Source: Hoeflea marina (lineage in GTDB: Bacteria > Pseudomonadota > Alphaproteobacteria > Rhizobiales > Rhizobiaceae). Taken from it: a stretch of 64,000 nucleotides of DNA. Position numbers and translations under genes: made by a program. The DNA lies in contig NZ_QGTR01000003.1 of NCBI RefSeq assembly GCF_003182275.1, forward strand, positions 847,016 to 911,015. Direction: 5' to 3'. The notes beneath the pieces are model-generated. The model did not search any database and was not told where the DNA came from. It saw only the letters and a list, made by a program, of their open reading frames with translations. Each line of letters starts with the position of its first letter. Position 1 is the stretch's first letter. Shown in pieces: positions 8,050 through 16,091 of this stretch.

Positions 8050-9081
8050 TCAGGCGGCAAGCTTGGCCTTGATCAGGCCGCGATTGACCAGAAGCTCGGC
8101 GATCTGGATGGCGTTGAGGGCCGCGCCCTTGCGCAGATTGTCCGAAACGATCCAGAGATTGAGCCCGTTCTCCACGGTGGCGTCCTCGCGGATGCGGGAA
8201 ATGAAGGTGGCGTCCTCGCCGGCGCATTCATACGGCGTCATGTAGCCGCCGTCCTCATGCTTGTCGATCACCTGGCAGCCCGGCGCGTCGCGCAGGATGT
8301 CTCGTGCCTCTTCGGCGGAAATCTCGTTCTCGAACTCGATGTTGACCGATTCGGCGTGGCCGATGAACACTGGTACGCGGACGGCGGTGCAGGTCACCCG
8401 GATCTTTGGATCGAGGATCTTCTTGGTCTCGGCCAGCACCTTCCACTCTTCCTTGGTGTAGCCGTCCTCCATGAACACGTCGATGTGCGGGATGACATTG
8501 AAGGCGATGCGCTTGGGGAACTTCTTGTTCGACAGCGGGTCGGCGACGAACACAGCGCGGGTCTGGTTGAACAGCTCGTCCATGCCGTCCTTGCCGGCGC
8601 CGGAGACCGACTGGTAGGTGGAGACGACGATGCGCTTGATCTTGGCGTGGTCGTGCAACGGCTTCAGGGCGACGACCAGCTGCGCGGTGGAGCAGTTGGG
8701 ATTGGCGATGATGTTGCGGCGGGTGAATGTCGAGATCGCGTCCGGATTGACCTCCGGAACGATCAGCGGCACGTCGGAGTCATAGCGCCAGGCCGAGGAG
8801 TTGTCGATGACGACGCAGCCCTGGGCGCCGATCTTCGGCGACCACTTCTGCGACACGGTGCCGCCGGCCGACATCAGGCAGATGTCGGTGTCGCTGAAAT
8901 CGTAGTTTTCGAGGTTCTTGACCTTGAGGGTCTTGTCGCCGAAAGACACTTCCGTGCCCACCGAACGGCTGGAAGCCAGCGCCACGACTTCGCTCACCGG
9001 AAAGCCCCGCTCCGAAAGGATATTGAGCATTTCCCGGCCGACATTGCCGGTCGCGCCGGCCACTGCAATCTTGAAACCCAT
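8050..9081 (-). CDS. asd: Aspartate-semialdehyde dehydrogenase
   Basis: A 343-residue cytoplasmic NADP-dependent enzyme that reduces aspartyl-4-phosphate to aspartate semialdehyde, the branch point to lysine/diaminopimelate, threonine and methionine. It shows the Rossmann motif GATGNVGREML at residues 10-20 and the nucleophile Cys130 in NPNCSTAQ. The ATG at 9081 follows GAGGAGC at a good distance; a start 36 bases earlier is unsupported. The length matches rhizobial Asd. It lies downstream of leuB on the same strand with a 214-bp gap, an order I recall from rhizobia, and ends in a strong intrinsic terminator. Confidence 0.97.
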   Translation of the reverse strand: MGFKIAVAGATGNVGREMLNILSERGFPVSEVVALASSRSVGTEVSFGDKTLKVKNLENYDFSDTDICLMSAGGTVSQKWSPKIGAQGCVVIDNSSAWRYDSDVPLIVPEVNPDAISTFTRRNIIANPNCSTAQLVVALKPLHDHAKIKRIVVSTYQSVSGAGKDGMDELFNQTRAVFVADPLSNKKFPKRIAFNVIPHIDVFMEDGYTKEEWKVLAETKKILDPKIRVTCTAVRVPVFIGHAESVNIEFENEISAEEARDILRDAPGCQVIDKHEDGGYMTPYECAGEDATFISRIREDATVENGLNLWIVSDNLRKGAALNAIQIAELLVNRGLIKAKLAA

Positions 9082-9295
9082 GGTTCCGTGCTCCTCTCTC
9101 CCCGTTGCTTTGGTCAAGCGCCACTCATCCCGCCCCCGGGAGAGTGTGGGGCGGAAGGGGTCAGATCGCGGTTTTGGTCTTGATCACGGTGCGCATGGTG
9201 GCTGTGTTCTGATGCAGTCGCGGCAAAATGTCAATTGTCCCGGCAAGCGGCCGGCGGCGAAACCTGCGTTGGCGCCGCCGGCATGACGCATGGGG

Positions 9296-10402
9296 TCAGG
9301 CGTCGGCATAGGCCTTCATGATCGCGTCGCCCATTTCGCCGGTGCTCACCTCGGTGCAGCCCTCGGACATGATGTCGCCGGTGCGCAGACCCTTGTCGAG
9401 CGTCGTGGCGATGGCGGCTTCGAGACGGTCGGCTTCGGCGACCATGTTGAATGAGTAGCGCATGCACATGGCAAACGAGGCGATCATGGCGATGGGATTG
9501 GCAATGCCCTTGCCGGCAATGTCGGGCGCCGAGCCGTGCACCGGCTCGTAGAGGGCCTTGCGCTTGCCGGTCTTGCCGTCGGGAGCGCCCAGCGAGGCCG
9601 AGGGCAGCATGCCGAGCGAGCCGGTGAGCATGGCGGCGACATCGGAGAGCATGTCCCCGAACAGATTGTCGGTGACGATGACGTCGAACTGCTTGGGCCA
9701 GCGTACCAGCTGCATGCCACCGGCGTCGGCCAGCATGTGGCTGAGCTTGACGTCGGGGAAGCGTGCCTTCTGCGTGGCGGTTACCACCTCGTTCCAGAGC
9801 ACGCCGGATTTCATGACATTGCGCTTTTCCATCGAGCAGACTTCGTTGCGGCGGGTGCGCGCCAGTTCGAAGGCGACGGCGGAGATGCGTTCGATTTCGT
9901 AGGTGTCGTAGACCTGGGTGTCGACGGCGCGCTTCTGGCCGTTGCCGAGGTCGGTGATGGTCTTGGGCTCGCCGAAATAGACGCCGCCGGTCAGTTCGCG
10001 GACGATGAGAATGTCGAGACCCTCGACCACTTCCGGCTTCAGCGACGAAGAGGCGGCGAGCGCCGGATAGCAGATGGCCGGACGCAGATTGGCAAACAGT
10101 TCCATGTCCTTGCGCAGGCGGAGCAGGCCGGCCTCGGGCCGGACGTCATAGGGGACGGCATCCCATTTGGGTCCGCCGACGGCTCCGAACAGCACGGCGT
10201 CGCACGCCATCGCCTTTGCCATGTCCGCATCGGAAATCGCGGCTCCATGGGCGTCATAGGCGGCGCCGCCGACAAGGCCTTCGTCGGTTTGAAAACCGGC
10301 GCCGTGGTGCTCGTTCATGTAGGCGATCAGCTTGCGGACCTCAGCCATGGCTTCCGGTCCGATGCCGTCGCCTGGAAGCAGAAACAGATTGCGCGATGCC
10401 AT
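9296..10402 (-). CDS. leuB: 3-isopropylmalate dehydrogenase
   Basis: A 368-residue cytoplasmic enzyme that oxidatively decarboxylates 3-isopropylmalate to 2-oxoisocaproate in leucine synthesis, using NAD. It begins [12 protein letters not shown] and carries the isocitrate/isopropylmalate dehydrogenase signature ([19 protein letters not shown] near residue 240). Length is normal. The ATG at 10402 overlaps nothing upstream. LeuD is encoded 227 bp upstream on the same strand, separated by a strong hairpin, so the two are probably separate transcripts. Confidence 0.97.
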   Translation of the reverse strand: MASRNLFLLPGDGIGPEAMAEVRKLIAYMNEHHGAGFQTDEGLVGGAAYDAHGAAISDADMAKAMACDAVLFGAVGGPKWDAVPYDVRPEAGLLRLRKDMELFANLRPAICYPALAASSSLKPEVVEGLDILIVRELTGGVYFGEPKTITDLGNGQKRAVDTQVYDTYEIERISAVAFELARTRRNEVCSMEKRNVMKSGVLWNEVVTATQKARFPDVKLSHMLADAGGMQLVRWPKQFDVIVTDNLFGDMLSDVAAMLTGSLGMLPSASLGAPDGKTGKRKALYEPVHGSAPDIAGKGIANPIAMIASFAMCMRYSFNMVAEADRLEAAIATTLDKGLRTGDIMSEGCTEVSTGEMGDAIMKAYADA

Positions 10403-10551
10403 GGAAAATCCTCAACCCTTGAAAAATGTTGGATGTGCATAAACCGGCTGGGCGGGCATTTCAACCGTGGCGCGGCGACGGCCTTGAGATTGGCGCCGTA
10501 GCGGAGGCGCACGGGCCGGATGCGGGGATGGCTCGAAATGCCGGCAAACAA

Positions 10552-10581
10552 AACCCGCATCGGCGGGCGCCGATGCGGGTT
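10552..10581 (-). terminator. Intrinsic terminator of leuD
   Basis: A 30-base nearly perfect inverted repeat (AACCCGCATCGGCG paired with CGCCGATGCGGGTT). On the minus strand it is followed by TTGTTTG. It lies 48 bp beyond the leuD stop. The stem is strong; the T tract is moderate. Confidence 0.75.
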
Positions 10582-10629
10582 CCTGATGCGGGTGCCGATT
10601 CGCGGCAGGCCGAGAGGCTCCGGACCGGC

Positions 10630-11235
10630 TCAGAGCCAGGCGCGGTTCTCTGCTGCCCGGGTCTCGTAGGTGCTGATGGCGTCGGCCTTTTCCAGCGTCA
10701 GGGCGATATCATCCAGGCCGTTGAGCAGGCAGTGCTTGCGGAACGGGTCGATGTCGAACCGGACCACGCCGCCGTCGGGGCCGCGGATTTCCTGGGCCTC
10801 GAGATCGACCGACACGGTGGCATTGGCGCCGCGCCGGGCGTCATCCATCAGCTTGTCGAGTTCGTCCTGGGTCACGACGATCGGCAGAATGCCGTTCTTG
10901 AAGCAGTTGTTGTAGAAGATGTCGGCAAAACTGGTCGAGATGACGCAGCGGATGCCGAAATCCAGGAGCGCCCAGGGCGCGTGCTCGCGCGAGGACCCGC
11001 AGCCGAAATTGTCGCCGGCCACCAGAATCTGGGCGTTGCGATAGGCCGGCTTGTTGAGCACGAAGTCCGGGTTCTCGGAGCCGTCATCGAGATAGCGGGC
11101 TTCGGCAAACAGGCCCTTGCCGAGACCGGTGCGCTTGATGGTCTTGAGATAATCCTTGGGGATGATCATGTCGGTGTCGACATTGACGACCGCGAGCGGA
11201 GCGGCGACGCCGGTGAGACGGTTGAACTTTTCCAT
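10630..11235 (-). CDS. leuD: 3-isopropylmalate dehydratase small subunit
   Basis: A 201-residue swivel-domain subunit that joins LeuC to isomerise 2-isopropylmalate to 3-isopropylmalate. The family motif [19 protein letters not shown] lies near residues 72-90, and '[17 protein letters not shown]' follows. Length is typical of the LeuD1 type. The ATG at 11235 begins the conserved [14 protein letters not shown]. LeuC is not in the window, so the two subunits are encoded apart, as is common in rhizobia. Confidence 0.96.
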   Translation of the reverse strand: MEKFNRLTGVAAPLAVVNVDTDMIIPKDYLKTIKRTGLGKGLFAEARYLDDGSENPDFVLNKPAYRNAQILVAGDNFGCGSSREHAPWALLDFGIRCVISTSFADIFYNNCFKNGILPIVVTQDELDKLMDDARRGANATVSVDLEAQEIRGPDGGVVRFDIDPFRKHCLLNGLDDIALTLEKADAISTYETRAAENRAWL

Positions 11236-11337
11236 GGGGCCTGTCCTGTCTGTTGTCAGGCAGCGTTTATCAAACCCGGCCGGAAAAAAGAAGTGCCTTG
11301 TTGCCGTGCGGACTCCAAGCCGACGCGGCGGACACGA

Positions 11338-11574
11338 TCACATGTCGATGATCGTGCCGCGGCCGTCGTTCCACACGCGGTAGGGCTGGGCGTGGCCGGC
11401 CTGCTCGGTGTCCCGCGGCGGCACGCGCCGCGCATAGACGGGCTTGGGGCGCATCAGGCGGACCATGCCGAAGGTCATCGCCCCGAGGAGGCCGATCACC
11501 AGAGCCAAGCCCAGACCCGCCAGCGTCACCGCCAGCAAACCCACGCCTGCAAGGATAGAAATAAGCCTGTTCAT
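11338..11574 (-). CDS. Small membrane protein
   Basis: A 78-residue protein with a long hydrophobic segment (residues about 3-37, rich in Leu, Ala and Gly; one or two membrane passes) and a polar C-terminus of about 40 residues with basic and proline-rich stretches. I do not recognise a family. The ATG at 11574 has GGGAG 8 bases upstream, which favours it over a start 39 bases earlier. It lies between the FAD oxidase gene and leuD on the same strand, 102 bp before leuD. The function is unknown. Confidence 0.7.
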   Translation of the reverse strand: MNRLISILAGVGLLAVTLAGLGLALVIGLLGAMTFGMVRLMRPKPVYARRVPPRDTEQAGHAQPYRVWNDGRGTIIDM

Positions 11575-11661
11575 CGTCCAAACTCCCGATTGCTCATGCT
11601 GATATGGGATCATCCGATCATGGCTTCAAGAAGGCGTCGGGAGACGGCCGATCACGGCTGA

Positions 11662-12834
11662 TCAAATAACATTGAGCTCCCGGAACGGACGGGCCTCTGC
11701 AATGCGCTCGTAGCCGAAACGGCTGCAATCGATGCTGACATAGCGGCCGTTTATCAGATGCTCGGCAATGGCCCGTCCTGCGGCCGGCGCCTGCTGCAGC
11801 CCATGGCCGGAAAAGCCGTTGATGAAGATGAAGTTGGAGATTTCCGGATGCGGGCCGATGACCGCATTCTGGTCCAGCGTGTTGTAGTCGTAATGGCCGG
11901 CCCAGGCCCGCTCGAAGCGAATCGCCTCGAAGGCGGGAATACGGTGGGCGAGACCGGGCCAGATGATCTCATCGAAAAGGTCGTAATCCGGCTCGAAGTC
12001 GCCGCCGCGCGCGGTGCCGTCATCGGCTTCGTTCGGGGAGCAGCCGGAAATGAAGAACCTGCCTTCCGGTCGGACATAGAGGCCGGTGGTGTCGACGGTC
12101 AGCGGCATCCGCGGAATTTCGCTGCGGGCGGAGAACACGAAGACAGTGCGCTTGCGCGGCTCCACCGGCAGCGCAAGTCCGGCCAGCGCGGCGAGTTGTC
12201 CGGCCTGCGGGCCGGCTGCATTGACTAGCACGCCGCAATCGAGCACGTCCCCGGATGCCAGGCCGACCGAACGGATCCGCGAATTTGATTTCGTGACCGA
12301 CACGACCCGGTCGCGGATGAGACTCACCTGCCTGTCTGCGAGGCCGCGGCGGATGATCGCCAGCAGCCGGTGCGCGTCGAACCAGCCTTCGCCGCTGCGG
12401 CCATGGGCGCCGGCGGCCAGACCCTCGGGGTTCAGCCAGTCGAAGCGGGCTGTGAGATCCGCGCCTTCCAGCAGTTCGATGTCGGCTCCCATGGCGGTCT
12501 GGGTGCGGTGATTGGCCCTCAGCAGCTCCCGGCCCTGCTCGCTGGCGAGAATGAGATAGCCGTTCTCGATGAAACCGATGTCCGAGTCGGGACCGAAACG
12601 ATCTGGCAGGGCGCGGATGAAGTCCAGCCCGAACTGGGACAGGCGGATGTTCTCGGGCTCGGAGAACTGCTGCCTGATCGATGCCGCCGACAGGGTGGTG
12701 GCCGCCTGATGGAAGGCGGGATCGGGCTCGACGAGGGCAATGGAGCCGCCAAAGCCGAGCTCGCGCAGGAAATGGGCGACGGATGCGCCCATGATGGCAC
12801 CACCGGCGATGACAATGTCGAAGGAATGCTGCAT
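11662..12834 (-). CDS. FAD-dependent oxidoreductase (DadA/glycine-oxidase family)
   Basis: A 390-residue flavoprotein with an N-terminal FAD-binding motif (IVIAGGAIMGASVAHFL, residues 7-23; the usual GGGIxG is slightly altered) and a C-terminal block (NGFSGHGLQQAPAAGRAIAEHL) typical of the D-amino-acid/glycine/sarcosine oxidase superfamily. It probably oxidises an amine or amino acid; the substrate cannot be read from sequence. The start at 12834 is the first Met before the FAD motif; its ribosome site is weak. It is divergent from the CitE-like lyase at 12973 with 138 bp between them, so the two transcripts may share regulation. Confidence 0.88.
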   Translation of the reverse strand: MQHSFDIVIAGGAIMGASVAHFLRELGFGGSIALVEPDPAFHQAATTLSAASIRQQFSEPENIRLSQFGLDFIRALPDRFGPDSDIGFIENGYLILASEQGRELLRANHRTQTAMGADIELLEGADLTARFDWLNPEGLAAGAHGRSGEGWFDAHRLLAIIRRGLADRQVSLIRDRVVSVTKSNSRIRSVGLASGDVLDCGVLVNAAGPQAGQLAALAGLALPVEPRKRTVFVFSARSEIPRMPLTVDTTGLYVRPEGRFFISGCSPNEADDGTARGGDFEPDYDLFDEIIWPGLAHRIPAFEAIRFERAWAGHYDYNTLDQNAVIGPHPEISNFIFINGFSGHGLQQAPAAGRAIAEHLINGRYVSIDCSRFGYERIAEARPFRELNVI

Positions 12835-12972
12835 GAAACACCATTGATGACGGACGGCGGAGAGTTGCGCAGGCTTGAGCATGACGCAAGCGGCAGGGCA
12901 AGGAAATTCCGCCGCCGCAGGACTGCTGGCGGGGCTCTTGCAAGCACGGACGCCAGCAGGCAAAACGGAGCC

Positions 12973-13896
12973 ATGACCGCAATCGATTCCTCCCGTCCCG
13001 TCCGGCCCCGGCGTTCGGTGCTCTACGTGCCCGCCAGCAACGCCAAGGCCCTCGCCAAGGTGCGCAGCCTTGCCTGCGACGCCGTCATCCTCGACCTGGA
13101 GGACGCGGTGATGCCCGCGGACAAGGGGCCGGCGCGCGAGGCGTTGCGCCGGTTCTTCGCCGAGGGCGATTTCGGCGGCAAGGAGATGATCATCCGCGTC
13201 AACGGCCTGCAGACCGCCTGGTTCGGCGAGGATTTCCTGGCCGCCCGCGCCTGCCGTCCGCATGCCATCCTGATTCCGAAGGTCGACGAACCGGACGACA
13301 TCGCCTCGGTGGCCGACGCGCTGCAGCAGACCGATGCCCCCTCCGACCTGCGGCTCTGGGCGATGATCGAGACCCCGCGCGGGGTGATGAATGCCGGGCA
13401 GATCGCCCGGCATGCCCGCACGCAGGGTTCGCTGCTCGATTGTTTCGTTACCGGTACCAATGACCTTATAAAGGAAACCGGCGCGCTGCAGATGCCGGGG
13501 CGGCCGTATCTTTCGACATGGCTGATGCAGATCCTGCTCGCCGGCAAGGCCTACGGGCTCGACGTCATCGACGGCGTCTACAATGATTTTCGCGACAGCG
13601 ACGGCTTTCTGGCCGAATGCCGGGACGGGCGGGCGATGGGATTCGAGGGCAAGACCCTGATCCATCCCGGACAGATCGCGGAGGCCAACCGCATCTTCGG
13701 CATCGACCCGGCACGCCTTGCCGAGGCCGAGGCGATCGTCGCCGCCTTCGCGCTTCCCGAAAATGCCGGCCTCGGCGTCATCGGCATTGATGGTCGCATG
13801 GTCGAGCGGCTGCACGCCGACATGGCGCAGGACCTGATCGAAAAAGCGCGGCGGATCGCCGTTCTCGACGGCTCACCCACGGAGACACAGGCATGA
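12973..13896 (+). CDS. CoA ester lyase, CitE/HpcH-aldolase family
   Basis: A 307-residue TIM-barrel lyase or thioesterase of the CitE-like HpcH/HpaI family. It shows RRSVLYVPASN near residues 13-23, the metal/CoA-site motif ILDLEDAV near 40, the metal-binding Glu in MIETPRGVM near 135, and a C-terminal KTLIHPGQI. Relatives cleave malyl-CoA, citramalyl-CoA or methylmalyl-CoA or hydrolyse malyl-CoA. The actual substrate is not determined here. The ATG at 12973 follows CGGAG. Its stop overlaps the next ATG (ATGA), starting a tight three-gene operon with a DUF1737 protein and an amidohydrolase. Confidence 0.9.
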   Translation: MTAIDSSRPVRPRRSVLYVPASNAKALAKVRSLACDAVILDLEDAVMPADKGPAREALRRFFAEGDFGGKEMIIRVNGLQTAWFGEDFLAARACRPHAILIPKVDEPDDIASVADALQQTDAPSDLRLWAMIETPRGVMNAGQIARHARTQGSLLDCFVTGTNDLIKETGALQMPGRPYLSTWLMQILLAGKAYGLDVIDGVYNDFRDSDGFLAECRDGRAMGFEGKTLIHPGQIAEANRIFGIDPARLAEAEAIVAAFALPENAGLGVIGIDGRMVERLHADMAQDLIEKARRIAVLDGSPTETQA

Positions 13897-14099
13897 AAGT
13901 CTATCGTTTTATCACCGGCCCGGATGATTCGGCCTTCTGCCACCGGGTCACGCTGGCGCTCAACCGGGGCTGGGCGCTGCATGGCAGCCCCGCCTACGGC
14001 TTCAATGCCGGCACGGGGGTGATGCAGTGCGGCCAGGCCGTCTGCAAGGAGGTCGAGGGCAAGGAGTACGACCCGGACATGAAACTTGGGGAGCAGTGA
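13893..14099 (+). CDS. DUF1737 domain protein
   Basis: A 68-residue cytoplasmic protein of the DUF1737 family, recognised by 'F(C)HRVTLALNRGWALHGSPAYGF' in its first half and a short variable tail. Its function is unknown. Translation is coupled to the upstream lyase (ATGA overlap), and the amidohydrolase starts 2 bp after its stop, so all three are probably one operon. Two cysteines in the tail are not in a clear metal-site arrangement. Confidence 0.85.
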   Translation: MKVYRFITGPDDSAFCHRVTLALNRGWALHGSPAYGFNAGTGVMQCGQAVCKEVEGKEYDPDMKLGEQ

Positions 14100-14100
14100 C

Positions 14101-15246
14101 GTGGAGCCGGTCATGGATACCGAGGGGCTGACGCGACTGCGGCATGCGCTGCACCGGATGCCGGAGATTTCAGGGGCGGAAGCGGAAACGGCCGGCCGCA
14201 TTGCGGTCGTGCTGGCGGGCTTCGGGCCTGACCGGATCATCGCCGGGCTCGGCGGTCACGGCGTGGCGGCTGTGTTTGACAGCGGCGTAGAGGGGCCCAC
14301 GGTGCTGTTTCGGTCGGAACTCGATGGGCTGCCGATCGCCGAACTGCCCGGCGTCGCCTGGCGGTCGGAGATCGAGGGACGGGCGCATCTGTGCGGCCAT
14401 GACGGGCATATGGCCATTCTCTGCGGCCTGGGCGCGCGCATGGCGGCGCGGCGGCCGGCCCGCGGCCGTGTGGTGCTGATGTTCCAGCCGGCCGAGGAGA
14501 CCGGCGCCGGCGCCGCCGCGGTGATCGCCGATCCGGGGTTTGCGGCGATCGTGCCGGACTACGCCTTCGCCCTGCACAATCTTCCCGGCCTGCCGCTGGG
14601 CCATGTCGGCGTGCGCGCCGGCGCCTTCAACTTTGCCTCAGAAGGCCTGGCGATCCGGCTCACGGGCAAGACCGCCCATGCCTCGCAGCCGGAGGCCGGC
14701 ATCAGCCCGGCCGCGGTGATGTGCCAGCTGGTCACGGCATTGCCGCTGTTGCCGGCCAGGCTCGGGATCGCGCCCGAAGACGCGCTGGTGACGCTGGTGC
14801 ATGCGCGGCTGGGAGAGGCGGCCTTCGGCATCGCGCCGGGGGAGGCGGATGTCTGGGCGACGATCCGCAGCATCAGCGACCCGATCCAGGCGCGGCTGCT
14901 TTCGGAAGCCGAGGCGCTGGCCCGCTCGCTGGCGGAGGCGGCGGGACTGGCCGTCGAATGCCGGCTCAGCGACGGCTTCGCCGCCTGCCACAACGATGCC
15001 GAGGCCAGCGCGCTGGTGGAGGCGGCGGTCGAGGCCGAGGGCCTGCCGCGCGCCGAGGTCGGCCTGCCGTTTCGCTGGTCGGAGGATTTCGGACGCTTCG
15101 GGTCCGCGTCGAAGGCGGCGCTGTTCGTTCTGGGCGCCGGCGAGGGGTATCCGCGGCTGCACAATCCGGACTACGATTTTCCCGACGCGCTCATTCCGCT
15201 CGGGGTGCGGATGTTCGAGCGGGTGGCGCGCGCGCTCTGCGGCTGA
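14101..15246 (+). CDS. M20-family amidohydrolase
   Basis: A 381-residue metallohydrolase of the M20D (hippurate hydrolase/IAA-amino-acid hydrolase-like) family that splits N-acyl amino acids or related amides. The metal sites are visible: LCGHDGHMA near residue 100, QPAEETGAGA near 131 and ALHNLPG near 160, and a C-terminal WSEDFGRF block. The dimerisation domain lies between about 180 and 290. I chose GTG at 14101 because GGGGAG lies 6 bases upstream; an ATG at 14113 is the alternative. It is the last gene of the lyase/DUF1737 operon. Its stop is 1 bp from the stop of the convergent zincin gene. Confidence 0.9.
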   Translation: MEPVMDTEGLTRLRHALHRMPEISGAEAETAGRIAVVLAGFGPDRIIAGLGGHGVAAVFDSGVEGPTVLFRSELDGLPIAELPGVAWRSEIEGRAHLCGHDGHMAILCGLGARMAARRPARGRVVLMFQPAEETGAGAAAVIADPGFAAIVPDYAFALHNLPGLPLGHVGVRAGAFNFASEGLAIRLTGKTAHASQPEAGISPAAVMCQLVTALPLLPARLGIAPEDALVTLVHARLGEAAFGIAPGEADVWATIRSISDPIQARLLSEAEALARSLAEAAGLAVECRLSDGFAACHNDAEASALVEAAVEAEGLPRAEVGLPFRWSEDFGRFGSASKAALFVLGAGEGYPRLHNPDYDFPDALIPLGVRMFERVARALCG

Positions 15247-15247
15247 T

Positions 15248-15685
15248 CTATTGCGCCGCGGCTTCGTCGGCGGCGGCCTCGATGCTTTCCATGTCGTCAT
15301 CGGAAAGGCCGAAATGATGGCCGATTTCATGGATCAGCACATGGGTGATGATGTCGCCCAGCGTCTCGTCGTTCTCGGCCCAGTAGTCGATGATCGGCCG
15401 CCGGTAGAGCATGATGCGGTTGGGAATCTGGCCGGTCTCGATGGTGAACCGTTCCGAAATGCCGATGCCCTCGAACAGGCCGAGAAGGTCGAAGGGGGTT
15501 TCCAGCCCCATGTCCTCGAAGATCTCGTCGCTGGGGAAATCCTCGATCTCGATGATGAGGTCGCCGGTGAGGCTGCGGAACTGGTCGGGCAGGCGGGCAT
15601 AGGCAGCTATGGCCAGCGATTCGAACTCTCCGAGTCCCGGTGCATGCCGGTCTTCCCAATCCCCTGTCTGGTCGATGCGCGCCAT
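15248..15685 (-). CDS. Zincin-like metallopeptidase (DUF1025-type)
   Basis: A 145-residue protein with the zinc-protease motif HEIGHHFGLSDDD near residues 117-129, preceded by 'IMLYRRPIIDYWA'. This is the short bacterial zincin-like family that minimally consists of the HExxH helix. A peptidase function is inferred, not proven. There is no signal peptide, so it is cytoplasmic. The start at 15685 gives MARIDQTGDW. It is convergent with the amidohydrolase (1 bp between stops) and divergent from imuA. Confidence 0.88.
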   Translation of the reverse strand: MARIDQTGDWEDRHAPGLGEFESLAIAAYARLPDQFRSLTGDLIIEIEDFPSDEIFEDMGLETPFDLLGLFEGIGISERFTIETGQIPNRIMLYRRPIIDYWAENDETLGDIITHVLIHEIGHHFGLSDDDMESIEAAADEAAAQ

Positions 15686-15888
15686 TGGCTGGTATGGTCC
15701 TGTTGCTGTCCTGCCGGCATATAGGCTAAAATGGCCGGGTTTGCGAGGCCTGCGGCTCTCGGAGTTGCAATGATGGTTGATGCCGGTCGCCCTGACGGAG
15801 GCCGTCGCGTCGCCTGGTCGCGGCGGTTTGTCCCGGCGCGCGAGATGGCGGGCGCTGCGCGCCAGGCCCTCGGCTTCTTGTGAATATT

Positions 15889-15904
15889 ATCCTGATGTCA
15901 GGAT
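15889..15904. promoter_or_regulatory. Perfect inverted repeat, possible operator
   Basis: ATCCTGA-TG-TCAGGAT, two 7-base arms with a 2-base centre, about 205 bp upstream of the zincin start and 190 bp upstream of imuA. The short symmetric form looks like a protein-binding dyad rather than a terminator. The binding factor is unknown. Confidence 0.35.
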
Positions 15905-16058
15905 CTCGCGAAGCCGGTTTCCCCACAATCCGCTGCAGTGTCCGTGCAATCCATTGAATACAAATCAACAAATCCGACCCCTCGCAGGCGGGCCGGAAGT
16001 GAGAATAAATTCATATGTGATGGCGCTTGACTCTTCGGCGGTGCTCTGGAATCCATAG

Positions 16059-16073
16059 GAACATAAAGAGAAC
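16059..16073 (+). promoter_or_regulatory. LexA (SOS) box of imuA-imuB-dnaE2
   Basis: GAAC-ATAAAGA-GAAC, the complement of the alphaproteobacterial LexA site GTTC-N7-GTTC, ends 18 bp before the imuA start codon. This position would block transcription initiation, matching the known damage-inducible control of this cassette in alphaproteobacteria. TTGACT at 16027-16032 is a possible -35. Confidence 0.85.
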
Positions 16074-16091
16074 ATACGGGAGTTTGACGCC

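Larger units (their letters stand above)
15686..16091. other. Divergent intergenic region before imuA
   Basis: This 406-bp region has no credible gene. Its left part is GC-rich; from 15880 to 16080 it becomes clearly richer in A and T. It holds the ATCCTGA-TG-TCAGGAT dyad at 15889-15904 and the LexA box at 16059-16073 and should carry promoters for both flanking genes. Confidence 0.6.

Noticed and set aside
9250..9282. A 10-bp GC hairpin (GCCGGCGGCG / CGCCGCCGGC) between asd and leuB
   Set aside because: It could be a leuB terminator, but no T tract follows on the minus strand and GC-rich dyads are common in this DNA; too weak to list.
11662..13815. FAD oxidase gene extended upstream to 717 codons
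   Set aside because: The extension runs antisense through the CitE-like lyase. The FAD-binding motif starts at the Met at 12834, giving the usual family length.
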